Part shown: piece after piece, positions 1 through 7,937 of the stretch
Numbering within the stretch: position 1 is the first letter of the stretch
Layout of the letters: each line of letters opens with the position of its first letter
NCBI RefSeq assembly: GCF_018100925.1
Contig: NZ_JAGJEH010000006.1
Span: 248,001 to 312,000, forward strand
Direction: 5' to 3'
DNA length: 64,000 nucleotides
Source: Pseudoalteromonas luteoviolacea
GTDB taxonomy: Bacteria > Pseudomonadota > Gammaproteobacteria > Enterobacterales > Alteromonadaceae
Notes under the pieces: generated by a model
Told to the model about the DNA's origin: nothing
The model's database searches: none
The model's input: the letters and a program-made list of their open reading frames with translations, nothing else
Position numbers and translations under genes: made by a program

Positions 1-22
1 AGTAAGAAAGGTGAGCTAAACC

Positions 23-652
23 GTGTCAAAAGATCCTTGGAATGTACTAGAACTAACTCCAACTTCAGATAAGCAACAAATTGAAGCGGCGTATCAACAA
101 AAGCTAGAAAACTTAAAAACGTCCCCAGAAGAAACCCGAGCCGAACAAGAAACGCAGCTCAATGCTGCCTATCAGTCGGTGATCAGCGGACTGACCGAGC
201 CATTCACGCCTTCACAGCAGAGCTTATCTAACCCGTTATTTAGCGAGTTTAATGAAGAGTTAATGGAGTTACTGGGCAATGCACATAGGCATACTCAAGT
301 CTCTGCATGGCAGTTACTTATAGATCACCCAGCATGCCAGGAGGTAGAGCTCAGGCAAGACTTAGCCGCCCTGATATTTGATCGGGTGCTAGCACACCAA
401 AAATCCTGCCAAAATGATAAAGAAATGGTCACCAGCGAAGTGCTGATCTTTCTCACCACACAATTGGAGTGGACCACACGTGAAGATCTAAAAGCACGCT
501 ATGGTGATAACTTTTATTATCGCATGACGCAACAAGAGGTCCCACAACCTGAAATCATCCCAGAGCCAATTGCTGATACTGGTAACTTAGCCAACATATT
601 CATCGGCCTAACCATTATTTGCGCCATAGGCTTAATCATGATCTCTGTGTAA
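23..652 (+). CDS. J-domain-like protein with C-terminal membrane anchor
   Basis: The 209-residue product opens with a DnaJ-like pattern (PWNVLEL, then helices ending in LNAAYQSVI, residues about 5-56), but the HPD tripeptide needed to stimulate Hsp70 is not visible, so it is J-like rather than a proven co-chaperone. Residues about 187-208 (ANIFIGLTIICAIGLIMISV) form a single hydrophobic tail, suggesting tail anchoring in the inner membrane. The start is GTG at 23, with AAAGGTGA eight bases upstream. The middle region shows no family I recognise. It stands alone and is followed by a hairpin terminator. Confidence is good that this is a gene and moderate for the J-like label. Confidence 0.65.
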   Translation: MSKDPWNVLELTPTSDKQQIEAAYQQKLENLKTSPEETRAEQETQLNAAYQSVISGLTEPFTPSQQSLSNPLFSEFNEELMELLGNAHRHTQVSAWQLLIDHPACQEVELRQDLAALIFDRVLAHQKSCQNDKEMVTSEVLIFLTTQLEWTTREDLKARYGDNFYYRMTQQEVPQPEIIPEPIADTGNLANIFIGLTIICAIGLIMISV

Positions 653-666
653 ATAGGATTGGACAG

Positions 667-695
667 AAGAGGCCAGTGCAACAATGGCCTTTTCT
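667..695 (+). terminator. Rho-independent terminator after the J-like gene
   Basis: AGGCCA at 670-675 pairs with TGGCCT at 685-690 around a 9-base loop. The stem extends through AAG/TTT pairs and runs into a T-rich tail. It lies 15 bases after the stop codon of the upstream gene. Confidence 0.7.
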
Positions 696-955
696 CATCA
701 TATCAGCAACCCTCTTCACGCTAACTTCAAGCGTTTTGCGTTTTATCTAAACCCCCTCACTTGTTAAACAGTTATTTAGTAATAATACAGGTACAACATC
801 TTACAATCGTGCTTAATTAAGCGCTTCAATTGCAATATACTACTGGACAAATACGACACGCCCACACATGGACATTTACCCTGAACATGTATGACAAGCG
901 AACATCAACCTAACTATCCAAGCCTGAAATATAGGCCTGCTACCGAGGAATAAAT
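696..955 (+). promoter_or_regulatory. Intergenic stretch with a possible promoter for the RidA gene
   Basis: This stretch carries no open frame of note. TTGTTA (761-766) and TAATAC (783-788) are separated by 16 bases and resemble a sigma-70 promoter. This would give a leader of about 160 bases before the gene at 956. No riboswitch or repeat is evident. The promoter call is only a consensus match. Confidence 0.3.
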
Positions 956-1312
956 ATGACCATTACGCGCAAACATACAAACCAACGAATGAGCCGTATC
1001 GTCGTACATAACGATACCATCTACTTATGTGGACAAGTTTGTAAAGATGCGACACAAGGTATTAAAGAGCAAACGCAAACCATGCTCGACAAAGTAGACG
1101 CCCTACTTGAAGAAGCAGGCAGTGACCGAAAACACATTTTAAGTGCAACCGTTTATATCAGTGACATGCAGTATTTCGCGCAAATGAATGAAGTATGGGA
1201 TGCTTGGGTACCTGAAGGCCACGCGCCTGCCAGAGCTTGCGTTGAAGCGGCGATGGCCAGACCTGAACTGCTCGTTGAAGTCTCTGTGGTTGCTGCTGTG
1301 AAAAAAGACTGA
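956..1312 (+). CDS. RidA/YjgF-family imine/enamine deaminase-like protein
   Basis: The 118-residue product matches the RidA (YjgF/YER057c/UK114) family in length and pattern. It has the V.LCGQV segment early, the central helix [19 protein letters not shown], and the C-terminal block [22 protein letters not shown]. Arg93 and Glu108 fall where RidA has its substrate-carboxylate-binding Arg and catalytic-site Glu. Members hydrolyse reactive enamines or imines released by PLP enzymes; the exact substrate here is unknown. The start at 956 has GAGGAA upstream. It faces a PLP-containing MocR regulator across a shared hairpin, but the two are convergent, so a functional link is only suggestive. Confidence 0.85.
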   Translation: MTITRKHTNQRMSRIVVHNDTIYLCGQVCKDATQGIKEQTQTMLDKVDALLEEAGSDRKHILSATVYISDMQYFAQMNEVWDAWVPEGHAPARACVEAAMARPELLVEVSVVAAVKKD

Positions 1313-1319
1313 TCAATCG

Positions 1320-1345
1320 CATTTGCCGACCAAGGTCGGCAAATG
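1320..1345. terminator. Hairpin between convergent ridA-like and mocR-like genes
   Basis: A perfect 11-bp inverted repeat, CATTTGCCGAC / GTCGGCAAATG, surrounds the loop CAAG and lies 8 bases after one stop codon and 4 bases before the other. A short TCCTTT follows on the plus strand. It probably terminates the plus-strand gene and may serve both. Confidence 0.65.
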
Positions 1346-1349
1346 TCCT

Positions 1350-2735
1350 TTAAATGACCACATCAGATTGCATTAATAGCTCTTGTAACACCGTTTCAAC
1401 CCGTGACATCGCAAAATTAAACGCCTCTCTGGTTGCAGGCCCACCCAAAGTAAACCGTATTCCATTGTCCTCACATGTCTCTGATGGAGATGAGAATACA
1501 TCTAAAGCTCGAACTTCAACTTGGTGGGATTTAAACTGAGCAGCTACATAGTGCATGTTCAAATTCACAGGTAATTGCCAGCAAACATTCAAGCCCTGAA
1601 ATTCAGCTGAAAACGAAAACTGAGCTAGCACATTTTTCAACGCAGCTTGACGGTAACGAATTTCGTCCTCCAGCTTTGTTTGTACATATTGGTATTCTTT
1701 ACTTTGTAGCGCACGCATCAACAGCTCAAAGTTCGTCATCGAAACCGACCAGCATTGCGCATGAACCGCATTGATCACCTGTTGTTGCCACAATATAGGT
1801 GCAAGCAAGTAACCTGCGCGCAAGCCGCCACTAAAATACTTGGAGAAACTGGCTAGATAAAACACCCGATCAGGCGCTTGCTGCCAAAGTGGTAATCGCC
1901 AGTTTTCAGGTAAGCAATAATTCACATCATCTTCTAGGATGAAAAAATGGTATTTTCGGCTCAAAGCCAACAACGCTTGCAACCTCGCTTCGCTATAGCG
2001 CACATTGGTTGGGTTTTGACAGTTTGGTGTAATGTAAATCGCCTTTACCGATTGAGTTTGACAAACTGATTCAAGCACCGCTAAATCAATGCCTTCGCTG
2101 TTAACAGGAATACCTTTGGTATGTACCTTTAAACTCTTACATGCTTTGAAAAATCCGGGATACGTTAAAGCTTCATGTAAAACAACATCACCAGGTTCAC
2201 AAAGCGTTGATAAACAACTATAAATCCCTTGCTGTGCGCCTTGAGTAAAAATCACTTCATGTTTTTCGCATGCAAATCCGCGCTGTATTAACCATTCACG
2301 GAAAAAACTTTGATGGCGAGGTAAACCATTCAGCTTGTAAGTTAACAGCTCCGATAGATCAGTATGGCTGTGCGCTAGCGACTGCATGGCTCGTGCAATA
2401 ATGCTTTCTTGTCCCATCAGTGGCTGCACACTTGATGCTAGGTCACTTATTTGCATTTGATGATGTAGGCTATTGTTTTTAGTTACATAAGTACCAGCAC
2501 CTAGTTTTGCCTGAACATAACCTCGTTGCTCCAGTAGCTCATAGGCACGCGTCACTGTGCCATGTGTTATCTGCAACGTATCTGCCAATGCCCTTTGTGC
2601 AGGTAAACGCTGCTCAAAAGCCAGCTGCTTATTATCTATTGCTTGCTCTATAAGCTCAGCAAGTGCCATATATTTAGGTTGAGTACTTGCTAATTGTGAA
2701 AACTGTTCACAATTAGCCCGCCAAATTGTATCCAT
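1350..2735 (-). CDS. MocR-type GntR regulator with aminotransferase-like domain
   Basis: The 461-residue product has two parts. Residues about 12-88 are a GntR winged helix (LPAQRALADTLQITHGTVTRAY, ending RGYVQAKLGAGTYV). Residues about 120-455 are a fold-type I aminotransferase-like domain with the PLP pocket signatures TPNCQNPT, EDDVNY and SFSKYFSGGLRAG; Lys299 is the predicted Schiff-base lysine. MocR proteins are PLP-responsive regulators, usually acting on a divergent neighbour. Here the neighbour is a LysE-type exporter and a GNAT gene 97 bases away. A palindrome at 2802-2817 is a candidate operator. The effector amine or amino acid cannot be read from the sequence. Confidence 0.9.
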   Translation of the reverse strand: MDTIWRANCEQFSQLASTQPKYMALAELIEQAIDNKQLAFEQRLPAQRALADTLQITHGTVTRAYELLEQRGYVQAKLGAGTYVTKNNSLHHQMQISDLASSVQPLMGQESIIARAMQSLAHSHTDLSELLTYKLNGLPRHQSFFREWLIQRGFACEKHEVIFTQGAQQGIYSCLSTLCEPGDVVLHEALTYPGFFKACKSLKVHTKGIPVNSEGIDLAVLESVCQTQSVKAIYITPNCQNPTNVRYSEARLQALLALSRKYHFFILEDDVNYCLPENWRLPLWQQAPDRVFYLASFSKYFSGGLRAGYLLAPILWQQQVINAVHAQCWSVSMTNFELLMRALQSKEYQYVQTKLEDEIRYRQAALKNVLAQFSFSAEFQGLNVCWQLPVNLNMHYVAAQFKSHQVEVRALDVFSSPSETCEDNGIRFTLGGPATREAFNFAMSRVETVLQELLMQSDVVI

Positions 2736-2801
2736 AACAATAAATAAATTGATGCCTATTTGTACTTATGACAATAATTAAAAACAGAACAAATAGCAAC
2801 A

Positions 2802-2817
2802 ATTGTATTGATACAAT
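2802..2817. promoter_or_regulatory. 16-bp palindrome, candidate MocR operator
   Basis: ATTGTATTGATACAAT is a near-perfect inverted repeat (arms ATTGTAT / ATACAAT around TG, with overlapping ends) just upstream of the ribosome binding site of the exporter gene and within the divergent gap to the MocR gene. Its position would allow repression of the exporter. The assignment to MocR is by location only. Confidence 0.45.
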
Positions 2818-2831
2818 ATAAGGAGTTCACT

Positions 2832-3446
2832 TTGCAATCAGTGGAAATTTTTACCTTACTGCCAGCTTTGATGCTATTCAGCTTTGCGGCATCGATTACA
2901 CCAGGGCCTAACAACATCTTATTGACTTACTCAGGGTCTCAATTTGGTATTAAAAAAACCATGCCGCATCTCATTGGTATTCGCGCCGGAATGACCGTTA
3001 TTCATATCATCATGTTAATGGGGCTGGGTCATCTGGTGTTAGCAAACCCACAATTACATTTAACCTTTAAATTTTTGGCAAGTGGGTACATTATCTACCT
3101 AGCATATAAGATTGCATTTAAACACGCGAAAAACAGCCTCCAACCTCAGCAGGCAAAGCCACTATCATTTATGCAAGCTGCGTTATTTCAGCTTATTAAT
3201 CCAAAAACCATGGCTACCCTGCTATCACTAACCACTGCACTTACTTTGCCCGGAGACTTTTATTGGCACTCAGCAATACTTGGCGTGCTGGTATTCAACA
3301 TTGTTGCGCTGGGCAGTGGGCTAAGCTGGACCTACTTTGGCAAGGTGATCAGCACAAAACTGCAAAACCAAGCTCACATGCAAAAATTCAATTATCTGAT
3401 GGCCAGCCTATTGCTCGCTTGCCTTCCGCTAATACACCTCAATTAG
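2832..3446 (+). CDS. LysE/RhtB-family amino-acid exporter
   Basis: The 204-residue inner-membrane protein has the LysE/RhtB N-terminal signature SFAASITPGPNNILL and about six hydrophobic segments. The family exports amino acids or small metabolites. I place the start at the TTG at 2832, because AGGAG ends six bases before it; an in-frame TTG at 2808 would put that Shine-Dalgarno inside the coding region. It is followed after 17 bases by a GNAT gene with a very similar leader (GGAGTTCAC), so the two form an operon. The divergent MocR gene is the likely regulator. The substrate is unknown. Confidence 0.85.
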   Translation: MQSVEIFTLLPALMLFSFAASITPGPNNILLTYSGSQFGIKKTMPHLIGIRAGMTVIHIIMLMGLGHLVLANPQLHLTFKFLASGYIIYLAYKIAFKHAKNSLQPQQAKPLSFMQAALFQLINPKTMATLLSLTTALTLPGDFYWHSAILGVLVFNIVALGSGLSWTYFGKVISTKLQNQAHMQKFNYLMASLLLACLPLIHLN

Positions 3447-3463
3447 ATACAGGAGTTCACCCC

Positions 3464-3889
3464 ATGCACATAGTGAATCAGCTTACTCAATCTCAGTTCA
3501 ATGAGGTACACACATTTTTGTCGCAGCGCAGCTACTGGAGTAAAGGGATCTCAAAAGAGAAGTTACAGACTGCCATTGAGAATTCATTGTGCTTTGCTTT
3601 AGTGCAAAATAATCAACTTATTGCCTTTGCACGAGTTGTCACGGATCAGTCGACATTTGCCAATCTGTTAGATGTGTTTGTATTAGAGCCATTTCGCGGT
3701 GTTGGTCATGCTAAACAACTCCTAGATGCCGTGGTCACACATCCAAAGTTGCAGGGACTTAGACGATTTTCGCTGGCCACACATGATGCCCATACCTTGT
3801 ACCAACAATTTGGCTTTGACAGTGTTAAAGCGCCTCAATACTTAATGGAACGTCTTGCTCAATCTTCTTTTACCCGCCAGCACTCATAG
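3464..3889 (+). CDS. GNAT-family N-acetyltransferase
   Basis: The 141-residue protein has a GNAT fold: hydrophobic beta strands around NNQLIAFARVVTD, then LLDVFVLEPFRGVGHAKQLLDA with the acetyl-CoA pyrophosphate-binding pattern R-G-V-G-H-A, and a C-terminal LYQQFGFDS motif. The start is the ATG at 3464, eight bases after AGGAG; a longer frame exists upstream but overlaps the exporter. Co-transcription with a LysE-type exporter suggests acetylation of the same toxic amine or amino acid, which is an inference. A large hairpin follows at 3922. Confidence 0.85.
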   Translation: MHIVNQLTQSQFNEVHTFLSQRSYWSKGISKEKLQTAIENSLCFALVQNNQLIAFARVVTDQSTFANLLDVFVLEPFRGVGHAKQLLDAVVTHPKLQGLRRFSLATHDAHTLYQQFGFDSVKAPQYLMERLAQSSFTRQHS

Positions 3890-3921
3890 CCACAAGGAGA
3901 CTCTGTTTTTCATAATGAGTA

Positions 3922-3964
3922 GGTGCCATTCATCGCCTTCCGACCCGATATGGCACCGTTTCTT
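3922..3964 (+). terminator. Terminator of the exporter-GNAT operon
   Basis: GGTGCCAT (3922-3929) pairs with ATGGCACC (3950-3957) over a 20-base loop, followed by GTTTCTT. It lies 33 bases after the GNAT stop codon. It is also just beyond the stop of the minus-strand peptide gene at 3970 and could stop that transcript too. Confidence 0.55.
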
Positions 3965-3969
3965 ATGGG

Positions 3970-4113
3970 CTATTTACCCGTATGAGTTTGCGGTTTACAT
4001 GGAAAATAACACCCAGTGATCACTGCTCCGCCCGCTACTTTGTCGGTTAGGTGCTGAGTAACCACTTTGTTCGAGAGGTTAGCCAATTTCTTTGTTTTAA
4101 GATTTAGTTTCAT
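3970..4113 (-). CDS. Short GG-leader peptide, RiPP-precursor-like (copy 1)
   Basis: This 47-codon frame on the minus strand reads MKLNLKTKKLANLSN, then a short variable stretch, LTDKVAGG, and the tail AVITGCYFPCKPQTHTGK. The lysine-rich MKLxL start, the LS motif and the V(A/G)GG junction match the peptide at 38176-38379. The leader-GG-core layout with a Cys-containing core (two Cys) is typical of ribosomal peptide (RiPP or bacteriocin-like) precursors. Two ATGs lie in tandem; I choose the one at 4113, because TAAGGAG sits six bases upstream and the start then aligns with the sibling. It is divergent from the S9 peptidase at 4514. No lanthionine synthetase or radical-SAM enzyme is nearby, so modification is unproven. 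Confidence 0.7.
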   Translation of the reverse strand: MKLNLKTKKLANLSNKVVTQHLTDKVAGGAVITGCYFPCKPQTHTGK

Positions 4114-4513
4114 CATTATCTCCTTATTTAATATAACTTATGTACCAGCTCTGTCTGGCATGCATAAAGTATCCTTTTCTAACCCAATATCAAGGAATTA
4201 TTTACCCCGAACCCCCCTTCTAAATAGAATATATGATTAGTAATGAAACAGAAAAATGCCCAATCCTAAATAATGATAAAAATTAAAATTGGCTCAACGC
4301 TTGAACATACTTGCGGTACGGAGCACACTAGGTCTACCCTCCCAATTATTACTACTTTAGTCTTAGCAACAATCCTGATTTTATATTACTTGATTTAAAT
4401 CAAAACCATACACACCCATTCGACCAAGCACTGCGTGAGCCCATCTCATAACGCTTGTTTATCCAACGAATCACTTTTAATGTAAAGCAAATTAAAAACG
4501 GTAGACTCTCTTT
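4114..4513. promoter_or_regulatory. Divergent promoter region between peptide gene 1 and S9 peptidase 1
   Basis: This 400-base AT-rich gap serves both the minus-strand peptide gene and the plus-strand peptidase. For the peptidase, TTGTTT (4455-4460) and TAATGT (4478-4483), with a 17-base spacer, form a plausible sigma-70 promoter. An FNR-like palindrome lies at 4390-4403. I see no further coding region. Confidence 0.45.
4390..4403. promoter_or_regulatory. FNR/CRP-type palindrome TTGATTTAAATCAA
   Basis: The sequence TTGAT-TTAA-ATCAA is an exact match to the textbook FNR consensus TTGATNNNNATCAA. Its centre is about 93 bases upstream of the transcription start predicted from the candidate promoter at 4455-4483, a spacing compatible with a class I activator. 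Binding is inferred. Confidence 0.5.
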
Positions 4514-6550
4514 ATGAAACCAATAACAACGCTCGCCTTAACTGGTGCCTTATTTGGCTTTGCAGCCACTGAAAGTGTCGCCAGCTCAACCCTTAAGTCC
4601 GATGACATCTTTGCGCTTGAGTATGCAGCAAGCACACAGATAAGCCCTGATGGCAAGAAAATAGTTTACGAAAGAAGCAGTTACGACATTATGCGTGACA
4701 AACCCAAACGTACATTATGGTTATATGACATTGCTGAAAAAGCACATTACCCACTATTTGCTGATCAGTTTAATTACAGTCAACCACGCTGGTCTCCCGA
4801 CAGTAAAAAAATCGCATTTACCAGTAACAGTAGTGGCTCTCGCCAATTACATGTTTATTGGTTAGCGCAAGATAAACAAGCCGTTTTAACACAACTCCCC
4901 AAAGCTATCGGTGATATTACATGGTCACCAGATGGTCAACAGATTGCATTCACGATGAATGTAGCACAAGGCAAATCCAAGTTCGCAAAATCAGTCAAAC
5001 TACCGAGCAAGCCCAAAGGCGCTGAGTGGTCTGAGCCAGTTAAAATCTTCGAAAAAGCACGCTATCAAGCCGATGGCCGAGGCTATTTAGAACCTGCATT
5101 TAGGCATGTTTTTGTATTACCTGCTAATGGTGGTACGCCAAGACAGCTAACTAAAGGGGATTTTCAACACCGGGGCCCTCTCGCTTGGAGCCCTAATAAT
5201 CAAAGTATCGTATTCTCATCAGATCAACACCCTGATTGGGAATACCGCACAACTGAATCGGATCTATTCAAAGTCAGTGTCACAGATCAGTCGCTGACAC
5301 AGCTAACAGATTTACCCGGTTCAGAGTACAACCCGACATTTTCCAAAAAAGGCGACAAGCTAGCCTTTATTAGTCGTGGCAATGCCCCGGTACCCTATAT
5401 CAATAACCAGCTAACGTTGTTGTCAATAAAGAACAAAAAGCTGACGTCACTGACAGATGATCTAGACCGCTCAGTAGCTGACTACCAATGGGCAGGCAAA
5501 GGCGACTTTGTGATCCAATATGATGACACTGGCAAGCGAGTACTGGCAAAGGTGTCTACCCGTGGCAAAGTATCCCCATTAATTGACGATGTCTCAGGCA
5601 CAACCCTAGGCCGTCCTTATGTCAGCGGTAACTTTACGATGGCCAATAATGGCACCATTGCTTATACGCAAGGCAACAGCCAGTCTCCGGCTGATGTGGG
5701 TTATTGGCGCAAGGGGAAAACGGCAACACTGACGCAGCTAAACGCAGATTTGTTGGCCCACAGAACTCTAGGAGAAGTTCACGAACTCAATTACAAGTCA
5801 GAGTTTGACGGTGAACAGATCCAAGGTTGGTACATTACACCACCGAATTTCGACAAATCAAAAAAGTACCCGCTTTTGGTCGAGATCCACGGTGGTCCAC
5901 ATCTCGCTTATGGCCCGCATTTTAGTGCTGAATTGCAGCGTTATGCAGCACAAGGTTACGTTGTTGTTTACGTTAACTACCGCGGCTCAACCAGCTATGG
6001 CGAGCGATTTGCATTGTTACTCGATGGCAAATATAGCTCAAAAGAAGATTTTGCCGACCACAACTCTGCAGTGGACGCATTGATCGCCAAAGGATTTATC
6101 GATGAGAAAAACCTTTTCATTGCTGGTGGATCAGCAGGCGGTATTGCAACGGCTTATGCGATTGGTTTGACAGACAGATTTAACGCAGCGGCTATCACCA
6201 AACCTGTGATTAACTGGATCAGTAAAGTGCTCACAGCAGATAGTTACCTTGGCCAAATTCGCAATCAGTTCCCAGGCCTTCCTTGGGAAAACTTGGCTCA
6301 TTACTGGCAGCGCTCGCCACTCTCATTGGTTGGGAATGTCACCACGCCTTCTTTAATCATGACGGGTGAGCTGGATAGACGTACGCCAATGTCGGAGTCA
6401 GAGCAGTTTTATCAAGCATTAAAATTACGTAAAGTTGATACAGTGCTAGTACGTGTACCTGGTGCACCGCACGGTATTGCTGGCCGACCTTCTCGTATGA
6501 TCTCTAAAATTGAACATACCATTGCATGGTTTGAGATGTACAAAAAGTAG
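4514..6550 (+). CDS. Secreted S9-family prolyl oligopeptidase-type peptidase (copy 1)
   Basis: The 678-residue enzyme begins with a signal peptide (residues 1-24, ending SVAS). Residues about 30-400 are a WD40-like/TolB-type beta-propeller with repeated SPDGK motifs (ISPDGKKIVYERSS, WSPDSKKIAF, WSPDGQQIAF). The C-terminal alpha/beta hydrolase domain has the triad Ser540 (GGSAGG), Asp621 (GELDRRTPMSE) and His653 (PHGIAGRPS). The family cleaves short peptides; the S9C acylaminoacyl-peptidase-like subgroup fits best. Location is likely periplasmic or extracellular. The gene is monocistronic, divergent from a GG-leader peptide gene, and has a close paralogue at 35801. Action on that peptide is only a hypothesis. 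Confidence 0.9.
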   Translation: MKPITTLALTGALFGFAATESVASSTLKSDDIFALEYAASTQISPDGKKIVYERSSYDIMRDKPKRTLWLYDIAEKAHYPLFADQFNYSQPRWSPDSKKIAFTSNSSGSRQLHVYWLAQDKQAVLTQLPKAIGDITWSPDGQQIAFTMNVAQGKSKFAKSVKLPSKPKGAEWSEPVKIFEKARYQADGRGYLEPAFRHVFVLPANGGTPRQLTKGDFQHRGPLAWSPNNQSIVFSSDQHPDWEYRTTESDLFKVSVTDQSLTQLTDLPGSEYNPTFSKKGDKLAFISRGNAPVPYINNQLTLLSIKNKKLTSLTDDLDRSVADYQWAGKGDFVIQYDDTGKRVLAKVSTRGKVSPLIDDVSGTTLGRPYVSGNFTMANNGTIAYTQGNSQSPADVGYWRKGKTATLTQLNADLLAHRTLGEVHELNYKSEFDGEQIQGWYITPPNFDKSKKYPLLVEIHGGPHLAYGPHFSAELQRYAAQGYVVVYVNYRGSTSYGERFALLLDGKYSSKEDFADHNSAVDALIAKGFIDEKNLFIAGGSAGGIATAYAIGLTDRFNAAAITKPVINWISKVLTADSYLGQIRNQFPGLPWENLAHYWQRSPLSLVGNVTTPSLIMTGELDRRTPMSESEQFYQALKLRKVDTVLVRVPGAPHGIAGRPSRMISKIEHTIAWFEMYKK

Positions 6551-6565
6551 CGTATTAACCTAACG

Positions 6566-6602
6566 ATATGTTGCTGGGAATATACTCAGCAACATATTTT
6601 GA
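6566..6602 (+). terminator. Rho-independent terminator of S9 peptidase 1
   Basis: An 11-bp perfect stem, ATATGTTGCTG (6566-6576) / CAGCAACATAT (6587-6597), with a 10-base loop and TTT tail, lies 16 bases after the stop codon. Confidence 0.8.
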
Positions 6603-6653
6603 TCCCCTCTGAAACGCTCTTTTACTCAATAGTAGTTCGAGCGTAAGCTCGTT

Positions 6654-7775
6654 TCATATCCCACCTTTGCTGCCAGATCCGCTGCAACTTCGGTAGTTAC
6701 CTTGCTTGTATTGCTCTCGTATTTGTGATGGTGTCATCACATTGTGGTGTATTTGAATTTCACCTATTGCGCCCTTAAATAAGCCAGTTTTAAACGAGGA
6801 ACGGCTGCCAATGCGCAGTGGCTTTTCATTGCTCAACGAACCTTGACGGCCTGTCGGGTCGAACGCACTGTTAAACTGGCCATCGAGATAAAATCGAATG
6901 CCTTTACTACGATCTCTATCAATGCTGACTGCAACATGATGCCATTGCCCATCTGCAACAAACGCCTGCGAATCGTAAAAAGTACAAGACGAGTCTTGCT
7001 CTTGGCAATACCAACTGCCATCTCCGTCAGCGAGCTGAAGTGCCAAATACCCATCGTCAATATAAAACACATAGCCCTGCACATCAGAGACTTGGTCTTC
7101 ATATCGCTTATCGACAATAATATGCTGACCTGTTGATGAAGTTTGTATCCAAGTAGAGATTGAAAAGTCGCCGGTACTCACATCCAATTCGGAATCAACA
7201 ACCTCAACATAGTCGTCGAAACCATCTAAGCAGAAAGCCACATCGGGCTTCTTGTTGGCTAGTTTGATAATCTCCCCCTTCAAAACAGACAATTGATATT
7301 GTTCGCTTTTTAAAACTTTAGAGGTTGAAGTATATATCCAACTCAGCCAAACCAAGATAACGATTATAGCGACGCTTCCGGCCATCACATATGGCCACCC
7401 CTTAAATGTGTGATCGACATAATCCAATTTGACAGGTTGTGCTAACAAGTACCCTTTGCCGCGGATATTTTTTATTTGTTCTTGTTCATCCAGTGCTTGA
7501 AAGGCTTTTCTGAGAATACTTATCCGCTGCTTTACATTCTCATTACCTGTGATCACACCCTGCCAGACGATATTTTGTAATTGCTCTGCTGGCAATGGAT
7601 TATTTTGATGCTCAATCAAGGTCAAAAGAAGCGAGAAGGACAGTTCCGATAAAGGTTGTTTTAGTTCATTTTTGCTCAAAGTTTTAGTGTTCAAATCGGC
7701 ATAAACACTACCAACCCAGAACCCTTTACATTTTTCTAAACTTAATTTTTCTTCATCCATAAAAAACTTATCCAT
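6654..7775 (-). CDS. ToxR/CadC-like membrane regulator with C-terminal LamG-type domain
   Basis: The 373-residue protein is a one-component regulator. Residues about 16-112 form an OmpR/PhoB-type winged helix (LSFSLLLTLIEHQNNPLP, NVKQRISILRKAF, IRGKGYLL). A single membrane span follows at about 125-148 (AGSVAIIVILVWLSWIY). The periplasmic part, about 175-365, looks like a concanavalin/LamG jelly roll (FDDYVEVVDS, FSISTWIQTSS, WHHVAVSIDRD, RFYLDGQ, LRIGSRSS), a fold that often binds glycans. I use the ATG at 7775; a TTG at 7787 is possible, and neither has a strong ribosome binding site. It is divergent from a secreted beta-helix protein, its likely target. Confidence 0.8.
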   Translation of the reverse strand: MDKFFMDEEKLSLEKCKGFWVGSVYADLNTKTLSKNELKQPLSELSFSLLLTLIEHQNNPLPAEQLQNIVWQGVITGNENVKQRISILRKAFQALDEQEQIKNIRGKGYLLAQPVKLDYVDHTFKGWPYVMAGSVAIIVILVWLSWIYTSTSKVLKSEQYQLSVLKGEIIKLANKKPDVAFCLDGFDDYVEVVDSELDVSTGDFSISTWIQTSSTGQHIIVDKRYEDQVSDVQGYVFYIDDGYLALQLADGDGSWYCQEQDSSCTFYDSQAFVADGQWHHVAVSIDRDRSKGIRFYLDGQFNSAFDPTGRQGSLSNEKPLRIGSRSSFKTGLFKGAIGEIQIHHNVMTPSQIREQYKQGNYRSCSGSGSKGGI

Positions 7776-7937
7776 AAATATCAACAACTAACACTTACCC
7801 ATATCCGGTAAAAGTAATTTTACTCTTTATTTACCCTATTTTTCTAGTGTTTTCTGAACATGCTCATCAAGATAAACGCAATTTCTTATTCACTTTGAAT
7901 CAACAATATATTCAAACATTTGATAATGGAGTGTCCA

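Noticed and set aside
2808..3446. LysE gene starting at TTG 2808
   Set aside because: This would place the AGGAG ribosome binding site inside the gene; the TTG at 2832 is better spaced.
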